From: Haladaptatus sp. R4 | GTDB lineage: Archaea; Halobacteriota; Halobacteria; Halobacteriales; Haladaptataceae | NCBI RefSeq assembly: GCF_001625445.1 | Contig: NZ_LWHG01000021.1 | Coordinates: 248,001-312,000 of the forward strand | DNA: 64,000 bases | Reading direction: 5' to 3' | Shown here: positions 53,128-61,561 of the stretch, in pieces | How the letters are laid out: every line of letters begins with the position of its first letter | How positions within the stretch are numbered: position 1 is the first letter of the stretch | Notes under the pieces: generated by a model | Database searches by the model: none | Told to the model about the DNA's origin: nothing | The model's input: only the letters and a program-made list of their open reading frames with translations | Position numbers and translations under genes: made by a program

Positions 53128-53208
53128 ATGTCATTCGAACACCAGACAACGACACAGAGAACCGGTAGGAAACATCACGGCGATAACGGGTTCGGAGGTG
53201 GAAGATAG
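53128..53208 (+). CDS. Possible 26-aa ORF before the first acetate transporter
   Basis: ATG 53128 to TAG 53208, immediately before the transporter ATG. Sequence: MSFEHQTTTQRTGRKHHGDN followed by GFGGGR. Preceded by a TATA-like TTATATAT at 53083. Polar, no family. Could be a leader peptide or chance. Confidence 0.3.
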   Translation: MSFEHQTTTQRTGRKHHGDNGFGGGR

Positions 53209-53826
53209 ATGCCCGCGGACACGAAGACCGGCAACCCGGCGCCGCTCGGGCTCGTCGGCTTCGGACTGACCACCGTCCTGTTGAGCATGGTGAACGCAAA
53301 ACTGCTTCCCGCGGAGGGGGAAGTGGTCGTTATCCCGCTCGCGTTCGCGTTCGGCGGGACGGCCCAACTGATCGCCGGACTACTGGAATATCGTGAAGGG
53401 AACACGTTCGGGACCGTCGCATTCACCAGCTATGGCGCGTTCTGGTGGTGGTTCGGCCTCCTCGTTATCTTCGGCGAGAACGGTTGGATCAGTCTCGATG
53501 GGGCGACGACTACCCTCGGAGTGGCGCTCATCCTTTGGGGCGTCTTCACGACGTACATGTGGATCGCCACGTTCAAGCTCAACTGGGCGCTCTGGAGCGT
53601 TTTTCTCCTGTTAGCGGTCACGTTCTTCCTGCTCGGCTTCGGCGATTACCTCGGCATCGGGTGGCTCGGAGTCGCCGGTGGCTGGGTCGGCCTCATCACG
53701 GGGCTCGACGCGATGTTCGTCAGTTTCGCCGAAGTGGCCAACTGGGCGTACGACCGGGAAGTCATCCCATTGGGAGGTGCCCCGCTCAAATCGAAGTCGG
53801 GACGAAAGACCCAACCGGCGGACTGA
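53209..53826 (+). CDS. Acetate uptake transporter, GPR1/FUN34/SatP family, copy 1
   Basis: A 205-aa, six-helix membrane protein with the family motif NPAPLGLVGFGLTTVLLS and TFGTVAFTSYGAFWWWFGLLV. Related proteins import acetate or succinate, or export ammonium. Position after acs suggests acetate. A near-identical paralogue follows at 54046. Confidence 0.88.
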   Translation: MPADTKTGNPAPLGLVGFGLTTVLLSMVNAKLLPAEGEVVVIPLAFAFGGTAQLIAGLLEYREGNTFGTVAFTSYGAFWWWFGLLVIFGENGWISLDGATTTLGVALILWGVFTTYMWIATFKLNWALWSVFLLLAVTFFLLGFGDYLGIGWLGVAGGWVGLITGLDAMFVSFAEVANWAYDREVIPLGGAPLKSKSGRKTQPAD

Positions 53827-53960
53827 CGACGGCAACGGATTCAGCGATTCGGAGATTTTTTGGTTGTAATTGGCCCGCACAAGGACTGAGTCATCCGACT
53901 GAGGGAATTTAACAATCAGACAACAGTTATGCTCGCGGGCATGGTGTGACTCCGTGTAGC

Positions 53961-54056
53961 ATGTCACAAATTGGCATCGAATGGTGGGGAAGAGTACGGT
54001 ATCGCGGAGACAGTTTTCGCGGACAAAGCGAAGAGGTGAAAACCGATGCCCGCTGA
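53961..54056 (+). CDS. Possible 31-aa ORF before the second acetate transporter
   Basis: ATG 53961 (MSQIGIEWWGRVRYRGDSFR), overlapping the transporter start by 11 nt. No family. Since both transporter copies are preceded by short ORFs, they may be attenuator-like leaders, but support is weak. Confidence 0.2.
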   Translation: MSQIGIEWWGRVRYRGDSFRGQSEEVKTDAR

Positions 54057-54663
54057 TACCGAGTTCGGCAACCCGGCACCGCTCGGACTCGTCGGCTTCG
54101 GACTGACGACGGTGTTGTTGAGCCTCGTCAACGCGGGGATTTTCGGCAGTAGCTTGGAGATGGCAGTCATTCCGATGGCAATCGCCTACGGCGGGACGAT
54201 TCAGCTATTCGCAGGCTTGTTGGAGTACCGAAATGGGAACACGTTCGGGACCGTCGCGTTCACCAGTTACGGCGCCTTCTGGTGGTGGTTCGCGCTGCTC
54301 GTCCTCTTCGAGTCGAACGGCCTCATCGACACCGTGAGTCCGGGTGCGCTCGGGATAGCCCTCATCATGTGGGGCATCTTCACGGCCTACATGTGGATCG
54401 GGACGTTCAAACTCAACTGGGCGCTCTGGAGCGTGTTCCTCCTGCTGGCGGTCACGTTCTTCCTGCTGGGCTTCGGCAACCTGCTCGGTATCGACGCGCT
54501 CGTCACCGCCGGTGGTTGGGTCGGTATCGTCACCGGTCTCGACGCGATGTACGTCAGTTTCGCCGAAGTCACCAACTGGTGTTTCGACAGGGAAGTCGTT
54601 CCGCTCGGCGGCGTCCCGTACGGTGGACCGACGACCGAACCGCAAACGGGAACCGCCGACTAA
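54046..54663 (+). CDS. Acetate uptake transporter, GPR1/FUN34/SatP family, copy 2
   Basis: A 205-aa paralogue of the gene at 53209 with the same NPAPLGLVGFGLTT and TFGTVAFTSYGAFWWWFALLV motifs but a differing second half of the first loop. The pair arose by tandem duplication. It may differ in substrate or expression. Confidence 0.88.
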   Translation: MPADTEFGNPAPLGLVGFGLTTVLLSLVNAGIFGSSLEMAVIPMAIAYGGTIQLFAGLLEYRNGNTFGTVAFTSYGAFWWWFALLVLFESNGLIDTVSPGALGIALIMWGIFTAYMWIGTFKLNWALWSVFLLLAVTFFLLGFGNLLGIDALVTAGGWVGIVTGLDAMYVSFAEVTNWCFDREVVPLGGVPYGGPTTEPQTGTAD

Positions 54664-54683
54664 CGGTTCCGGCCGCAACACGC

Positions 54684-55085
54684 CTACTCAGCGTGTTTAG
54701 CCCTTGCAACCAGTACCGGTCGGTCGGCGTTGAGGATGACCGATTGTGACACGCTGCCGAACAACGCCTTTCCGGCGGGCGAGCGCCGCCGCCCACCGAC
54801 GCAGACGCAATCGACGTCCCGTTCCTCGGCGACGTCGAGGATTACGTCGGCCGGGTCCCCGCTCGATTCGACGATGTCCGTTTCGATGCCAGCGTCGTCG
54901 AGTACCTCCTTCGCCCGTCGGATACCGCCGACTTGCAGTGCGGAGCCACCGCTCGGATTGTCGGTAAAACAGTAGAGCAGCGTCGCCTGCACTTCGGACG
55001 ACGCCTCGGGAAGGTCAACGACGGCGTTTACCTGCGCCATCGCGCGCGATTCGGTTTCGTCCACTGCCAGAAGGACGTGATACAT
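54684..55085 (-). CDS. Universal stress protein family
   Basis: A 133-aa UspA-like protein: MYHVLLAVDETESRAMAQVN, then the ATP-binding set GGRRRSPAGKALFGSVSQSVI. Convergent with the transporter. The start is at ATG 55083-55085. A 25-nt gap separates it from the upstream small membrane-protein gene on the same strand. Confidence 0.9.
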   Translation of the reverse strand: MYHVLLAVDETESRAMAQVNAVVDLPEASSEVQATLLYCFTDNPSGGSALQVGGIRRAKEVLDDAGIETDIVESSGDPADVILDVAEERDVDCVCVGGRRRSPAGKALFGSVSQSVILNADRPVLVARAKHAE

Positions 55086-55109
55086 GGTAGCATGTCGAAT
55101 GGTGGGAAC

Positions 55110-55376
55110 TTAGCCTTTCGGCTGAGCGTCGTCGTATCGCTCCGCGACGAATATAACGAGCGAGAGTAGGATACCGAGGAAGAGACCGATCGTCACGACG
55201 CCGTAGATGGCGAGTTCGACCGGCGTCGGTTGCAACTCGATGACGCCGAACAGGTGGACGGGGCGCATACCGTCCGGGCCGAACGCGCCGAGGAGGACTC
55301 CCACGACTCCCGCAAACGTGACGATGAGGGCGTACAGGCTGATGACGAGCGAGCGACCTTGCAGTCGAGATGACAC
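55110..55376 (-). CDS. Small membrane protein near the cytochrome oxidase gene, 88 aa
   Basis: Two hydrophobic segments (VISLYALIVTFAGVVGVLLGAF and VELAIYGVVTIGLFLGILLSLVIFVAE) with a short charged tail. It resembles a haloarchaeal family of small proteins near cox genes; its role is unknown. Confidence 0.7.
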   Translation of the reverse strand: MSSRLQGRSLVISLYALIVTFAGVVGVLLGAFGPDGMRPVHLFGVIELQPTPVELAIYGVVTIGLFLGILLSLVIFVAERYDDAQPKG

Positions 55377-55436
55377 GTATTACCCTTTCGGCAGGCCAAG
55401 GATTAGCCTTTTCATCCAGACGTGCTTAGTGGGTGT

Positions 55437-55523
55437 ATGTCCGAAAAAGAACTGCTCTTGCTCGTCCTCGCCGGCATTGCTGCACTGATGTTCGTAATGG
55501 GTATCGTGCTCGCTGCGACGTAA
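55437..55523 (+). CDS. 28-aa single-pass membrane peptide
   Basis: ATG 55437 to TAA 55523: MSEKELLLLVLAGIAALMFV then MGIVLAAT. A charged start followed by one membrane helix, and acidic/host-like codons. It lies between a minus-strand membrane gene and coxA. It could be a small subunit or regulator; unproven. Confidence 0.45.
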   Translation: MSEKELLLLVLAGIAALMFVMGIVLAAT

Positions 55524-55598
55524 CGAGCATCAGTTCGACGATTAAAAAAGCGGGTTTGTTCTACAGCGGATTAGTCGTTCGAGGTTCCGTCACGGAAG

Positions 55599-57377
55599 TT
55601 ATTCTTCCGCAGCGGGCGTTCCTTCGTCCTCACCGCCGTCGGTGAGTGCCGTTTCACGCTTCTTTGCGAACCACGTCCACTCCTTCGAGAGCATTCCGTC
55701 CTCGCCGAGGTTCCACGGGTCGTCGGGAGCGACTGGGCCGTCGAGCCAGGACTGTGCGAGGTTCCAGACGAAGAGGAGCTGGCCGACACCGAGGATGAAC
55801 GCACCGATGGTGGTGATCTGGTGCCACGTCGTGAACTGCGGGAGGTAGGTCGCGTACCGGCGCGGCATCCCGCCGTAGCCGAGGAACAGCATGGCGAAGA
55901 ACGTCACGTTGGTACCGATCATCGTCAGCCAGAAGTGCCAGTGAGCGAGCGTCTTGTTGTACATCTTGCCGGAGACGACCGGGAACCAGTAGTAGATTCC
56001 AGCGAAGACGGCCGTACCGATGGCCCCCATCACGATGTAGTGGAAGTGACCCACGACGTAGTAGGTGTCAGTGAGCACGAGGTCCACGGGAATCGCGGCG
56101 AGGAAGACGCCGGTGACGCCGCCGATGATGAAGTTGGAGACGAAGCCGACACAGAACAGCATCGGCGCGGTCAGGCGAAGCCGCCCGTTCCACATCGTCG
56201 TGATCCAGTTGAACGTCTTGACGGCGCTCGGAATCGCGATGGCCATCGAGACGGCCATGAAACTCGCGCGGAGTCGCGGGTCCATTCCGGTCGAGAACAT
56301 GTGGTGGGCCCAGACACCGAACGAGAGCACACCGATAGCCAGCGTCGAGTAGACGACGAACTTGAACCCGAACAGTTTCCGTCCCGAGAATTTCGGGAGG
56401 ATGAGGCTGATCAGTCCCATCGGCGGCAGGATGAGGATGTACACTTCGGGGTGGCCGAAGAACCAGAAGAGGTTCTGCCACAGCATCGCGCCACCACCGT
56501 CGGCCGCGAAGAAGGTGGTGCCGAAGTTACGGTCGAGCAGCATCATGATGATGGCGCTGCCCAGGAGGGGGAACGCGAACAGGATGAGACCCGACTGGGT
56601 CAGGATGGTCCACGAGAAGATGTCGAGTTCCGGCCATCCGACGTCGTCACCACGCTCGGTGAAGATGGTGGCGATCATGTTGATCGCACCGAGCGTCGTG
56701 GCGATACCGGAGAGGTGCAGTCCGAGGAGCATCATGTCCACGGCGGGGCTCGCCTGTGCCTGACAGGTCGCACCGGCCGCCACGGCCGACTTCCCACAGG
56801 ACGCCAACGGCGTGTACATCGTCCAGCTCGTCTGTGACGGTTGGATACCGCCGAACATGAACAACGGGAATCCGATCCAGATGAGAACCGCTGCGGGCGG
56901 CAACAACCAAAACGCGACGGCGTTGAGACGCGGGAACGCCACGTCGTCCGCGCCGATGAGCAAGGGCATGAAATAGTTCGCGAACGCCGCGATAATGGGC
57001 GTCCCGAACAGGAAGAGCATGGTAATACCGTGCGTCGTCATCAGGCTGTTGTACATGTTCGCACTGAGAAAGTCACCGCTCGGCGTGAACAGTTCTATCC
57101 GCATGAGAAGCACGGAAATGCCACCCCACGCGAACGAGAGAAGACCGAACGTCCCGTACAACAGACCGATATCCTTGTGGTCTACTGTCGTGATCCAACG
57201 AATGATTCCAGCAGGCTTCTCGTGAGTCTGCGTGTTCGATTCTGCGTATCCGTAGCCACCACTGCTGCCAACGGGTGCATACGACCGCCAGTCCTCGAAA
57301 CGAGCGAGGAACGAAGCGACCGCGAGCAAAAGTACCCCCATGACAACGGTGAGAGCCAGCTGCGCAGTAGCTGCCAT
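55599..57377 (-). CDS. coxA: Cytochrome c oxidase subunit I
   Basis: A 592-aa, twelve-helix protein. Start chosen at ATG 57375-57377 (MAATAQLALTVVMG). Haem and copper ligands: HGITMLFLF, WQNLFWFFGHPEVYILILP (His and the Tyr-linked region), WAHHMFSTG and TYYVVGHFHYIVMG. The terminal oxidase reduces O2 and pumps protons. Subunit II is not visible in the window. It is followed by small proteins with DUF6684 and DUF7541 relatives on the same strand. Confidence 0.95.
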   Translation of the reverse strand: MAATAQLALTVVMGVLLLAVASFLARFEDWRSYAPVGSSGGYGYAESNTQTHEKPAGIIRWITTVDHKDIGLLYGTFGLLSFAWGGISVLLMRIELFTPSGDFLSANMYNSLMTTHGITMLFLFGTPIIAAFANYFMPLLIGADDVAFPRLNAVAFWLLPPAAVLIWIGFPLFMFGGIQPSQTSWTMYTPLASCGKSAVAAGATCQAQASPAVDMMLLGLHLSGIATTLGAINMIATIFTERGDDVGWPELDIFSWTILTQSGLILFAFPLLGSAIIMMLLDRNFGTTFFAADGGGAMLWQNLFWFFGHPEVYILILPPMGLISLILPKFSGRKLFGFKFVVYSTLAIGVLSFGVWAHHMFSTGMDPRLRASFMAVSMAIAIPSAVKTFNWITTMWNGRLRLTAPMLFCVGFVSNFIIGGVTGVFLAAIPVDLVLTDTYYVVGHFHYIVMGAIGTAVFAGIYYWFPVVSGKMYNKTLAHWHFWLTMIGTNVTFFAMLFLGYGGMPRRYATYLPQFTTWHQITTIGAFILGVGQLLFVWNLAQSWLDGPVAPDDPWNLGEDGMLSKEWTWFAKKRETALTDGGEDEGTPAAEE

Positions 57378-57410
57378 GCGAGAGGGTGAGAACTGCAAGG
57401 TAAAGAAAGG

Positions 57411-57638
57411 TTATGTTCCAGTTGCGACCTCGATTTTCTGGGCTGCAATATACGTCAACGCGGCGAGGGCGATGAACGGGAGGACGAGGAGTGCGATGCT
57501 GATCATGCCGCCGAGGCCGCTGTTGCTCCACGCGTTGAAGCCAACGAAAGCGACGAAGAAACAGACGATTATCCCCAGGGGAATGATGTTGACCATCAAG
57601 TTGAGGAGGGTTTCCTTGCTGAAGACGCTTTGTGCCAT
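57411..57638 (-). CDS. DUF6684 family small membrane protein
   Basis: A 75-aa protein; start ATG 57636-57638 (MAQSVFSKETLLNLMVNIIP). Two hydrophobic segments (LGIIVCFFVAFVGF and MISIALLVLPFIALAALTYIAA). The family is typical of haloarchaeal oxidase loci. It ends 33 nt upstream of the coxA start and is probably part of the same operon. Confidence 0.8.
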   Translation of the reverse strand: MAQSVFSKETLLNLMVNIIPLGIIVCFFVAFVGFNAWSNSGLGGMISIALLVLPFIALAALTYIAAQKIEVATGT

Positions 57639-57704
57639 GGTACGTAAACGTAGCAAGCACGAGCTAAAATAGGTTAGTGGTTCGTTGCCGACCGTCCGAC
57701 CGTC

Positions 57705-58070
57705 TCAGATGGGATCCGGTTGCCAAAGCGCGCCAGCAACGCCGCCGAGGAGGAGGATGGCCCCACCGATGAGGATTGCCGTACCACGGAGCTGAATCGA
57801 ACCCCCCGTCGTCAACCAAATCGCACCGCCCACGACGAGCGACACGCCCGACGCGGCGATGAGTCCTTTCCACGGGTTGTTGATGTACTCCGATTCGCGG
57901 AGGATGCCGACGATGCTACCGACGAAGATCAACATCCCGCCGACCGCGACGGGAAACAGAATGTTCGCCATCACGATACCCGCCTCGAACATTGCGAGAC
58001 CGAACGCGACGAACAGCGGCCACGGACTGGATTTTCGGTACTGGTCGGAAAGCCCCGGTTGCTCGTCCAT
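57705..58070 (-). CDS. DUF7541 family membrane protein
   Basis: A 121-aa protein; start ATG 58068-58070 (MDEQPGLSDQYRKSSPWPLF). Four hydrophobic segments (LFVAFGLAMFEAGIVMANIL, VGGMLIFVGSIVGIL, LIAASGVSLVVGGAIW, AILIGGAILLLGGVAGAL). The family is often beside cox genes in haloarchaea. Function unknown. Confidence 0.8.
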   Translation of the reverse strand: MDEQPGLSDQYRKSSPWPLFVAFGLAMFEAGIVMANILFPVAVGGMLIFVGSIVGILRESEYINNPWKGLIAASGVSLVVGGAIWLTTGGSIQLRGTAILIGGAILLLGGVAGALWQPDPI

Positions 58071-58145
58071 ACGGACGCTTCGGGCTTCAGTGGTTTCATC
58101 GTTACGTCTTTCCAGTCGACGCACGGGACGTCGTCGCTCGTACGT

Positions 58146-59447
58146 TCAGTCCCCACCGACCGCATCGACGTGCTCGCCGGGCGCGGGGTCGGTGCTGTAG
58201 AGCATGGCGAAGACGAACGACGAAACGATGATGAATCCCGACGCGGCCCAGAACGCGACGAACACGCCCGTGGCGTCCCAAATCGCGCCGATGAACACGG
58301 GACCGCCGACCTGTCCGACCTTCCACGCGATAGAGCGCAGCGAGAGGCTCGACGCCACCGCCTCGAACTGTTCGCCCTCTTCGACGAACAGGGCCATACT
58401 CGCCGGGAGTCGGAGGCTATCGCCGATTCCCAACACGGCGTAGGCGGCAAAGAGGACGAAGAACGCGCCCGGTATCGCCATCGACCCCCCGAACGCGGAG
58501 ACCGTCACGCCGGGGATGTAATCGTCGGCGAGGTCGGCGAACGGGATGAGCGCCGTCCCAAGCGCGTACACGAGCGCCCCCGCGAGAATGAACCTCTCTT
58601 TCTTCCCGACCCGGTCGGTCCAGTCGCCGACTTTTCCCTGCGTCAGCGACTTCGTCAACTTCCCACCGGCCATGATACCACCGACGACAAAGGGATTGAT
58701 ACCGAACTCCGTGTGTGCGTAGATGGGGAGGAAGGTGATGACGGCCATCTTCCCGACGCTGAACGAGAGGCGGAAGAAGACGAGCGCCTTGATGGCCGAG
58801 CGACCGAGCAGGGTTTCGAACGTCTCACGGCTACTCGACTCCTCCGGGTCCTTCCGTCCGCCGGGATTGTCCCGAAGGAACAGGTAGATGGCCAGAAACG
58901 CGCCGATGGTGATGACGCTGAGTGCGGCGTACGTCGCTTCGAACCCGTACAGGTACAACAGCAATCCGCCGAAGATGTCCCCGAACAGGCTGGAGAACGC
59001 GCCGACCTGATTGTACGTCCCGATCCACAACCCGCGGGAATCGTCGTCGCTGATCTCGCCGATGACGGTCGTTCCGGTGAGCCAGAGGATGCTCGCGGCG
59101 AACCCCTGCACGACGCGCATCAGGATGACGCCCGTCACCGAATCCACGAAGCTGAATCCGATGAACACGAGGACGTTGATGAAGAGACCGAACAGCAGGA
59201 TCCGCTTGGAGTTTCGCGTGTCGATGTAGCGGCCGAGCGGGAGGACGATGAGCAGTTGGACGACGGCGAACGCCGTCCCGAACAGGCCCTCGACGGTGCT
59301 CGACGTGTGGAACATGCCCGCGTACAACGACAGCGCGATGAGGATCGTCGAATACGCTTGGCTCCGGGCGAACGCGGTGCCCGCCAAGGCGATGAACTCG
59401 CGGTTCCGAAAGAGGCTGGTCGACCCGCCGCTCGTCTCCTCAGTCAC
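58146..59447 (-). CDS. MFS transporter
   Basis: A 433-aa protein with twelve hydrophobic segments. Typical MFS loops: GRYIDTRNSKRILLFG between segments 2 and 3 and GKVGDWTDRVGKKERFI between 8 and 9. It probably exports a drug or metabolite; no specific substrate is deducible. Confidence 0.88.
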   Translation of the reverse strand: MTEETSGGSTSLFRNREFIALAGTAFARSQAYSTILIALSLYAGMFHTSSTVEGLFGTAFAVVQLLIVLPLGRYIDTRNSKRILLFGLFINVLVFIGFSFVDSVTGVILMRVVQGFAASILWLTGTTVIGEISDDDSRGLWIGTYNQVGAFSSLFGDIFGGLLLYLYGFEATYAALSVITIGAFLAIYLFLRDNPGGRKDPEESSSRETFETLLGRSAIKALVFFRLSFSVGKMAVITFLPIYAHTEFGINPFVVGGIMAGGKLTKSLTQGKVGDWTDRVGKKERFILAGALVYALGTALIPFADLADDYIPGVTVSAFGGSMAIPGAFFVLFAAYAVLGIGDSLRLPASMALFVEEGEQFEAVASSLSLRSIAWKVGQVGGPVFIGAIWDATGVFVAFWAASGFIIVSSFVFAMLYSTDPAPGEHVDAVGGD

Positions 59448-59523
59448 GGTTACGAATCGAAATAGTGGGCGAAGTATAAGAACTTCCGGCTACGGTCGGT
59501 GATTTGCCGAAAGAGGAAGGGGA

Positions 59524-59880
59524 TTACTCTTCGAGCGCGTCGGCGATGCGCTGAAGCTGTCGCGTCGCGTCCCGAACCTCGTCGCGTAGCTGACGAACTT
59601 CGCGGACGAGGTCCTCGTCACCGCCGCCGCCGCGCTCGCGCTGGCCGCCCATGCCGCCAGCGCCCGGACCGCCGCCCATCATGCCGCCCATCATCTGTGC
59701 GAACGGATTACCGCCCATTCCACCGGGACCACCGCCGCCCATGGCCTCCTTCAATCGTTCGTCACGGTCTTCATCGCTCTCTTGTGCGCGTTTCTCTCGG
59801 ATTTCCTCGACGCGCTCCTGGAACGTCTTCTCTTGTTCGTTACCGTTGTCGCCGTTTTCGTTGGATTCCTCGTCTGCCAT
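59524..59880 (-). CDS. Gly/Met-rich protein with helical ends, 118 aa
   Basis: Start ATG 59878-59880 (MADEESNENGDNGNEQEKTF). Charged helix (ERVEEIREKRAQESDEDRDERLKEA), a Gly/Met-rich middle (MGGMMGGGPGAGGMGG) and a C-terminal coiled-coil (DLVREVRQLRDEVRDATRQLQRIADALEE). The composition resembles the GGM linker of DnaJ and the DnaK tail. It is separate from the grpE-dnaK-dnaJ genes and convergent with neither. It may be an oligomeric or chaperone-linked protein; unknown. Confidence 0.65.
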   Translation of the reverse strand: MADEESNENGDNGNEQEKTFQERVEEIREKRAQESDEDRDERLKEAMGGGGPGGMGGNPFAQMMGGMMGGGPGAGGMGGQRERGGGGDEDLVREVRQLRDEVRDATRQLQRIADALEE

Positions 59881-60183
59881 GCATACCCGTTCTTTCGCAC
59901 AACCGAAAAGGGTTGTGACCCGTGGAAAACGAGACGATCCGCGGGGTCTCGTCCGCCTCACACCGTCACGAGACTGACGACGCCGTTGAACGGTTGCTTA
60001 TCCCCCCGAACCGGTCGTTACCGACGAGGACGTGTGACGAAAGGCTCACATCTCGAACGACACGCCGGAGCGGTCGGAGACGATGGCCACTACCGCGGGA
60101 CTGCGCTCCCGTTACGGCGGGTGAACGATGGAAACGGTTGGCAGGGTTGAGATTCACCGGGGACGATACTGGAAGGGAGTTCG
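59881..60183. other. Intergenic region, about 300 bp
   Basis: No convincing gene between the Gly/Met-rich gene (minus) and the HTH gene (plus). No tRNA or repeat seen. It probably holds both promoters. Confidence 0.45.
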
Positions 60184-60540
60184 ATGCCACGGGGAACAGT
60201 CGCTTCGGTGCTCGCGAGCGTGCCCGAGCGTCGCAACCGACTCGTTCTCTATGCCCTCTCCCGACACGCGGAGACGGCCCCGGTCGAACTGGAAGTCCTC
60301 GTCCGGGAGGTCGCGGCGTGGGAACGAAACCAATCCACCGAGTCGGTCTCCGACGAGGCGTTCGAAACGGTGCTCGAAGACCTCACACAGACCCGGCTAC
60401 CGACGCTTTCCTCCCGTGGGCTGGCCGATTTCGACCCGTTGAGTGGATTGGTCGGGCGTCCCACCTACTCGATGTCCGCAACCACGCTCGTCGATTGTCT
60501 CGCCCGTACCGAGTTGGGCGCACCGTTTCTGAAGCCTTAA
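60184..60540 (+). CDS. DUF7344-like winged-helix protein
   Basis: A 118-aa protein starting at ATG 60184 (MPRGTVASVLASVPERRNRL). It has the ERRNRLVLYALSRHAETAPVELEVLVREVAAWERNQ unit and a helix-turn-helix that ends LTQTRLPTLSSRGLADFDPLSG, a pattern of the haloarchaeal DUF7344 domain. Directly upstream of grpE, so it might affect heat-shock genes, which is only inference. Confidence 0.72.
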   Translation: MPRGTVASVLASVPERRNRLVLYALSRHAETAPVELEVLVREVAAWERNQSTESVSDEAFETVLEDLTQTRLPTLSSRGLADFDPLSGLVGRPTYSMSATTLVDCLARTELGAPFLKP

Positions 60541-60566
60541 ACGCGAGGAAGGACTTACGAACGTAT

Positions 60567-61241
60567 ATGACCGAGGAGCAAGCCGCCCAAACGGTAGACG
60601 AAGAGCCAACCGAAGGGGAATCCCCGGCCGAAGGGAACGTCGAGACGGACGAAAATACGCCGGACGAAGAAACGCCGGACGAGGACGTTCTCGGCCCGGA
60701 GGACACGAGCCTCATCGCGCGGGTTGCCATCGCGGACGAGGGCCTCGCCGCGGACGTCGAGGATCGACTCGCGGCTATCGAGTCGGAACGGCAGGAACTG
60801 GACGACGAAGTGGACGACCTCGAAGCGAAACTGCGGCGCAATCGTGCCGACTTCCAGAACTACAAGAAGCGCGCGAAAAAGCGGCAGAAACAGCTCAAAA
60901 AGCGTGCGACCGAGGACCTCGTCGACCGACTCATCGACGTGCGCGAGAACCTTCAGCGCGCTGTCGAAGCGGAACACGACGATGTCGAGAGCCTGCGTGA
61001 GGGCGTCGAACTCACCCTGCGCGAACTCGACCGCGTGTTCGAGGACGAGAACGTCGCGCGGATTCGCCCCGAAGAGGGCGACGACGTGGACCCACAGCGC
61101 CACGAAGTGATGCTCCGCGTCGAGAGCGACCACCCCGAGGACACCATCGCCGACGTGTACCAACCGGGCTACGAGATGGGCGACAAGGTTCTGCAAGCTG
61201 CGCAAGTGACCGTGAGCGACGGCAACGGCGACGAAGCGTAA
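60567..61241 (+). CDS. grpE: Nucleotide exchange factor GrpE
   Basis: A 224-aa protein. Start ATG 60567 (MTEEQAAQTVDEEPTEGESP); the long frame upstream is a shadow of the HTH gene. An acidic N-terminus, a long coiled-coil (IESERQELDDEVDDLEAKLRRNRADFQNYKKRAKKRQ) and the beta domain (DPQRHEVMLRVESDHPEDTIADVYQPGYEMGDKVLQAAQVTVS). It releases ADP from DnaK. It is 26 nt after the HTH gene. Confidence 0.95.
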   Translation: MTEEQAAQTVDEEPTEGESPAEGNVETDENTPDEETPDEDVLGPEDTSLIARVAIADEGLAADVEDRLAAIESERQELDDEVDDLEAKLRRNRADFQNYKKRAKKRQKQLKKRATEDLVDRLIDVRENLQRAVEAEHDDVESLREGVELTLRELDRVFEDENVARIRPEEGDDVDPQRHEVMLRVESDHPEDTIADVYQPGYEMGDKVLQAAQVTVSDGNGDEA

Positions 61242-61561
61242 CCTTCGCCATCTATCGCCATCGGGAGAGGTCACGCTCGGGTGCCGCGTGGCCAATCCTC
61301 GCAGCAGTCGCCCCGGTACGGATTTTCCACCTCCTCACGGGTACCACCTCGCTCTTCAGTCATCTTCTGGTGGACGACCACACCCCGTTCGAGCGTCGCG
61401 TCGTCCGGAAACGCGGGATAGAATATCGGTTCGATAAAAAGCTCCCGAAGCTGGAAGCCGGTAAAAACGAAAACCGCATGACTGCGGAGGGGTGGTGTTC
61501 AGCGTATCCTCGTGACATCTAGTAACCTTTAACCGGCGCAAACGGGTAGGTTGCCCCAACA
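61242..61561. promoter_or_regulatory. Intergenic region with the dnaK promoter
   Basis: No gene seen. CCTTTAACCGG near 61523-61534 could be a TATA-type element about 30-35 nt before the dnaK ATG. Heat-shock control is expected from the gene, not proven by a motif. Confidence 0.4.
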
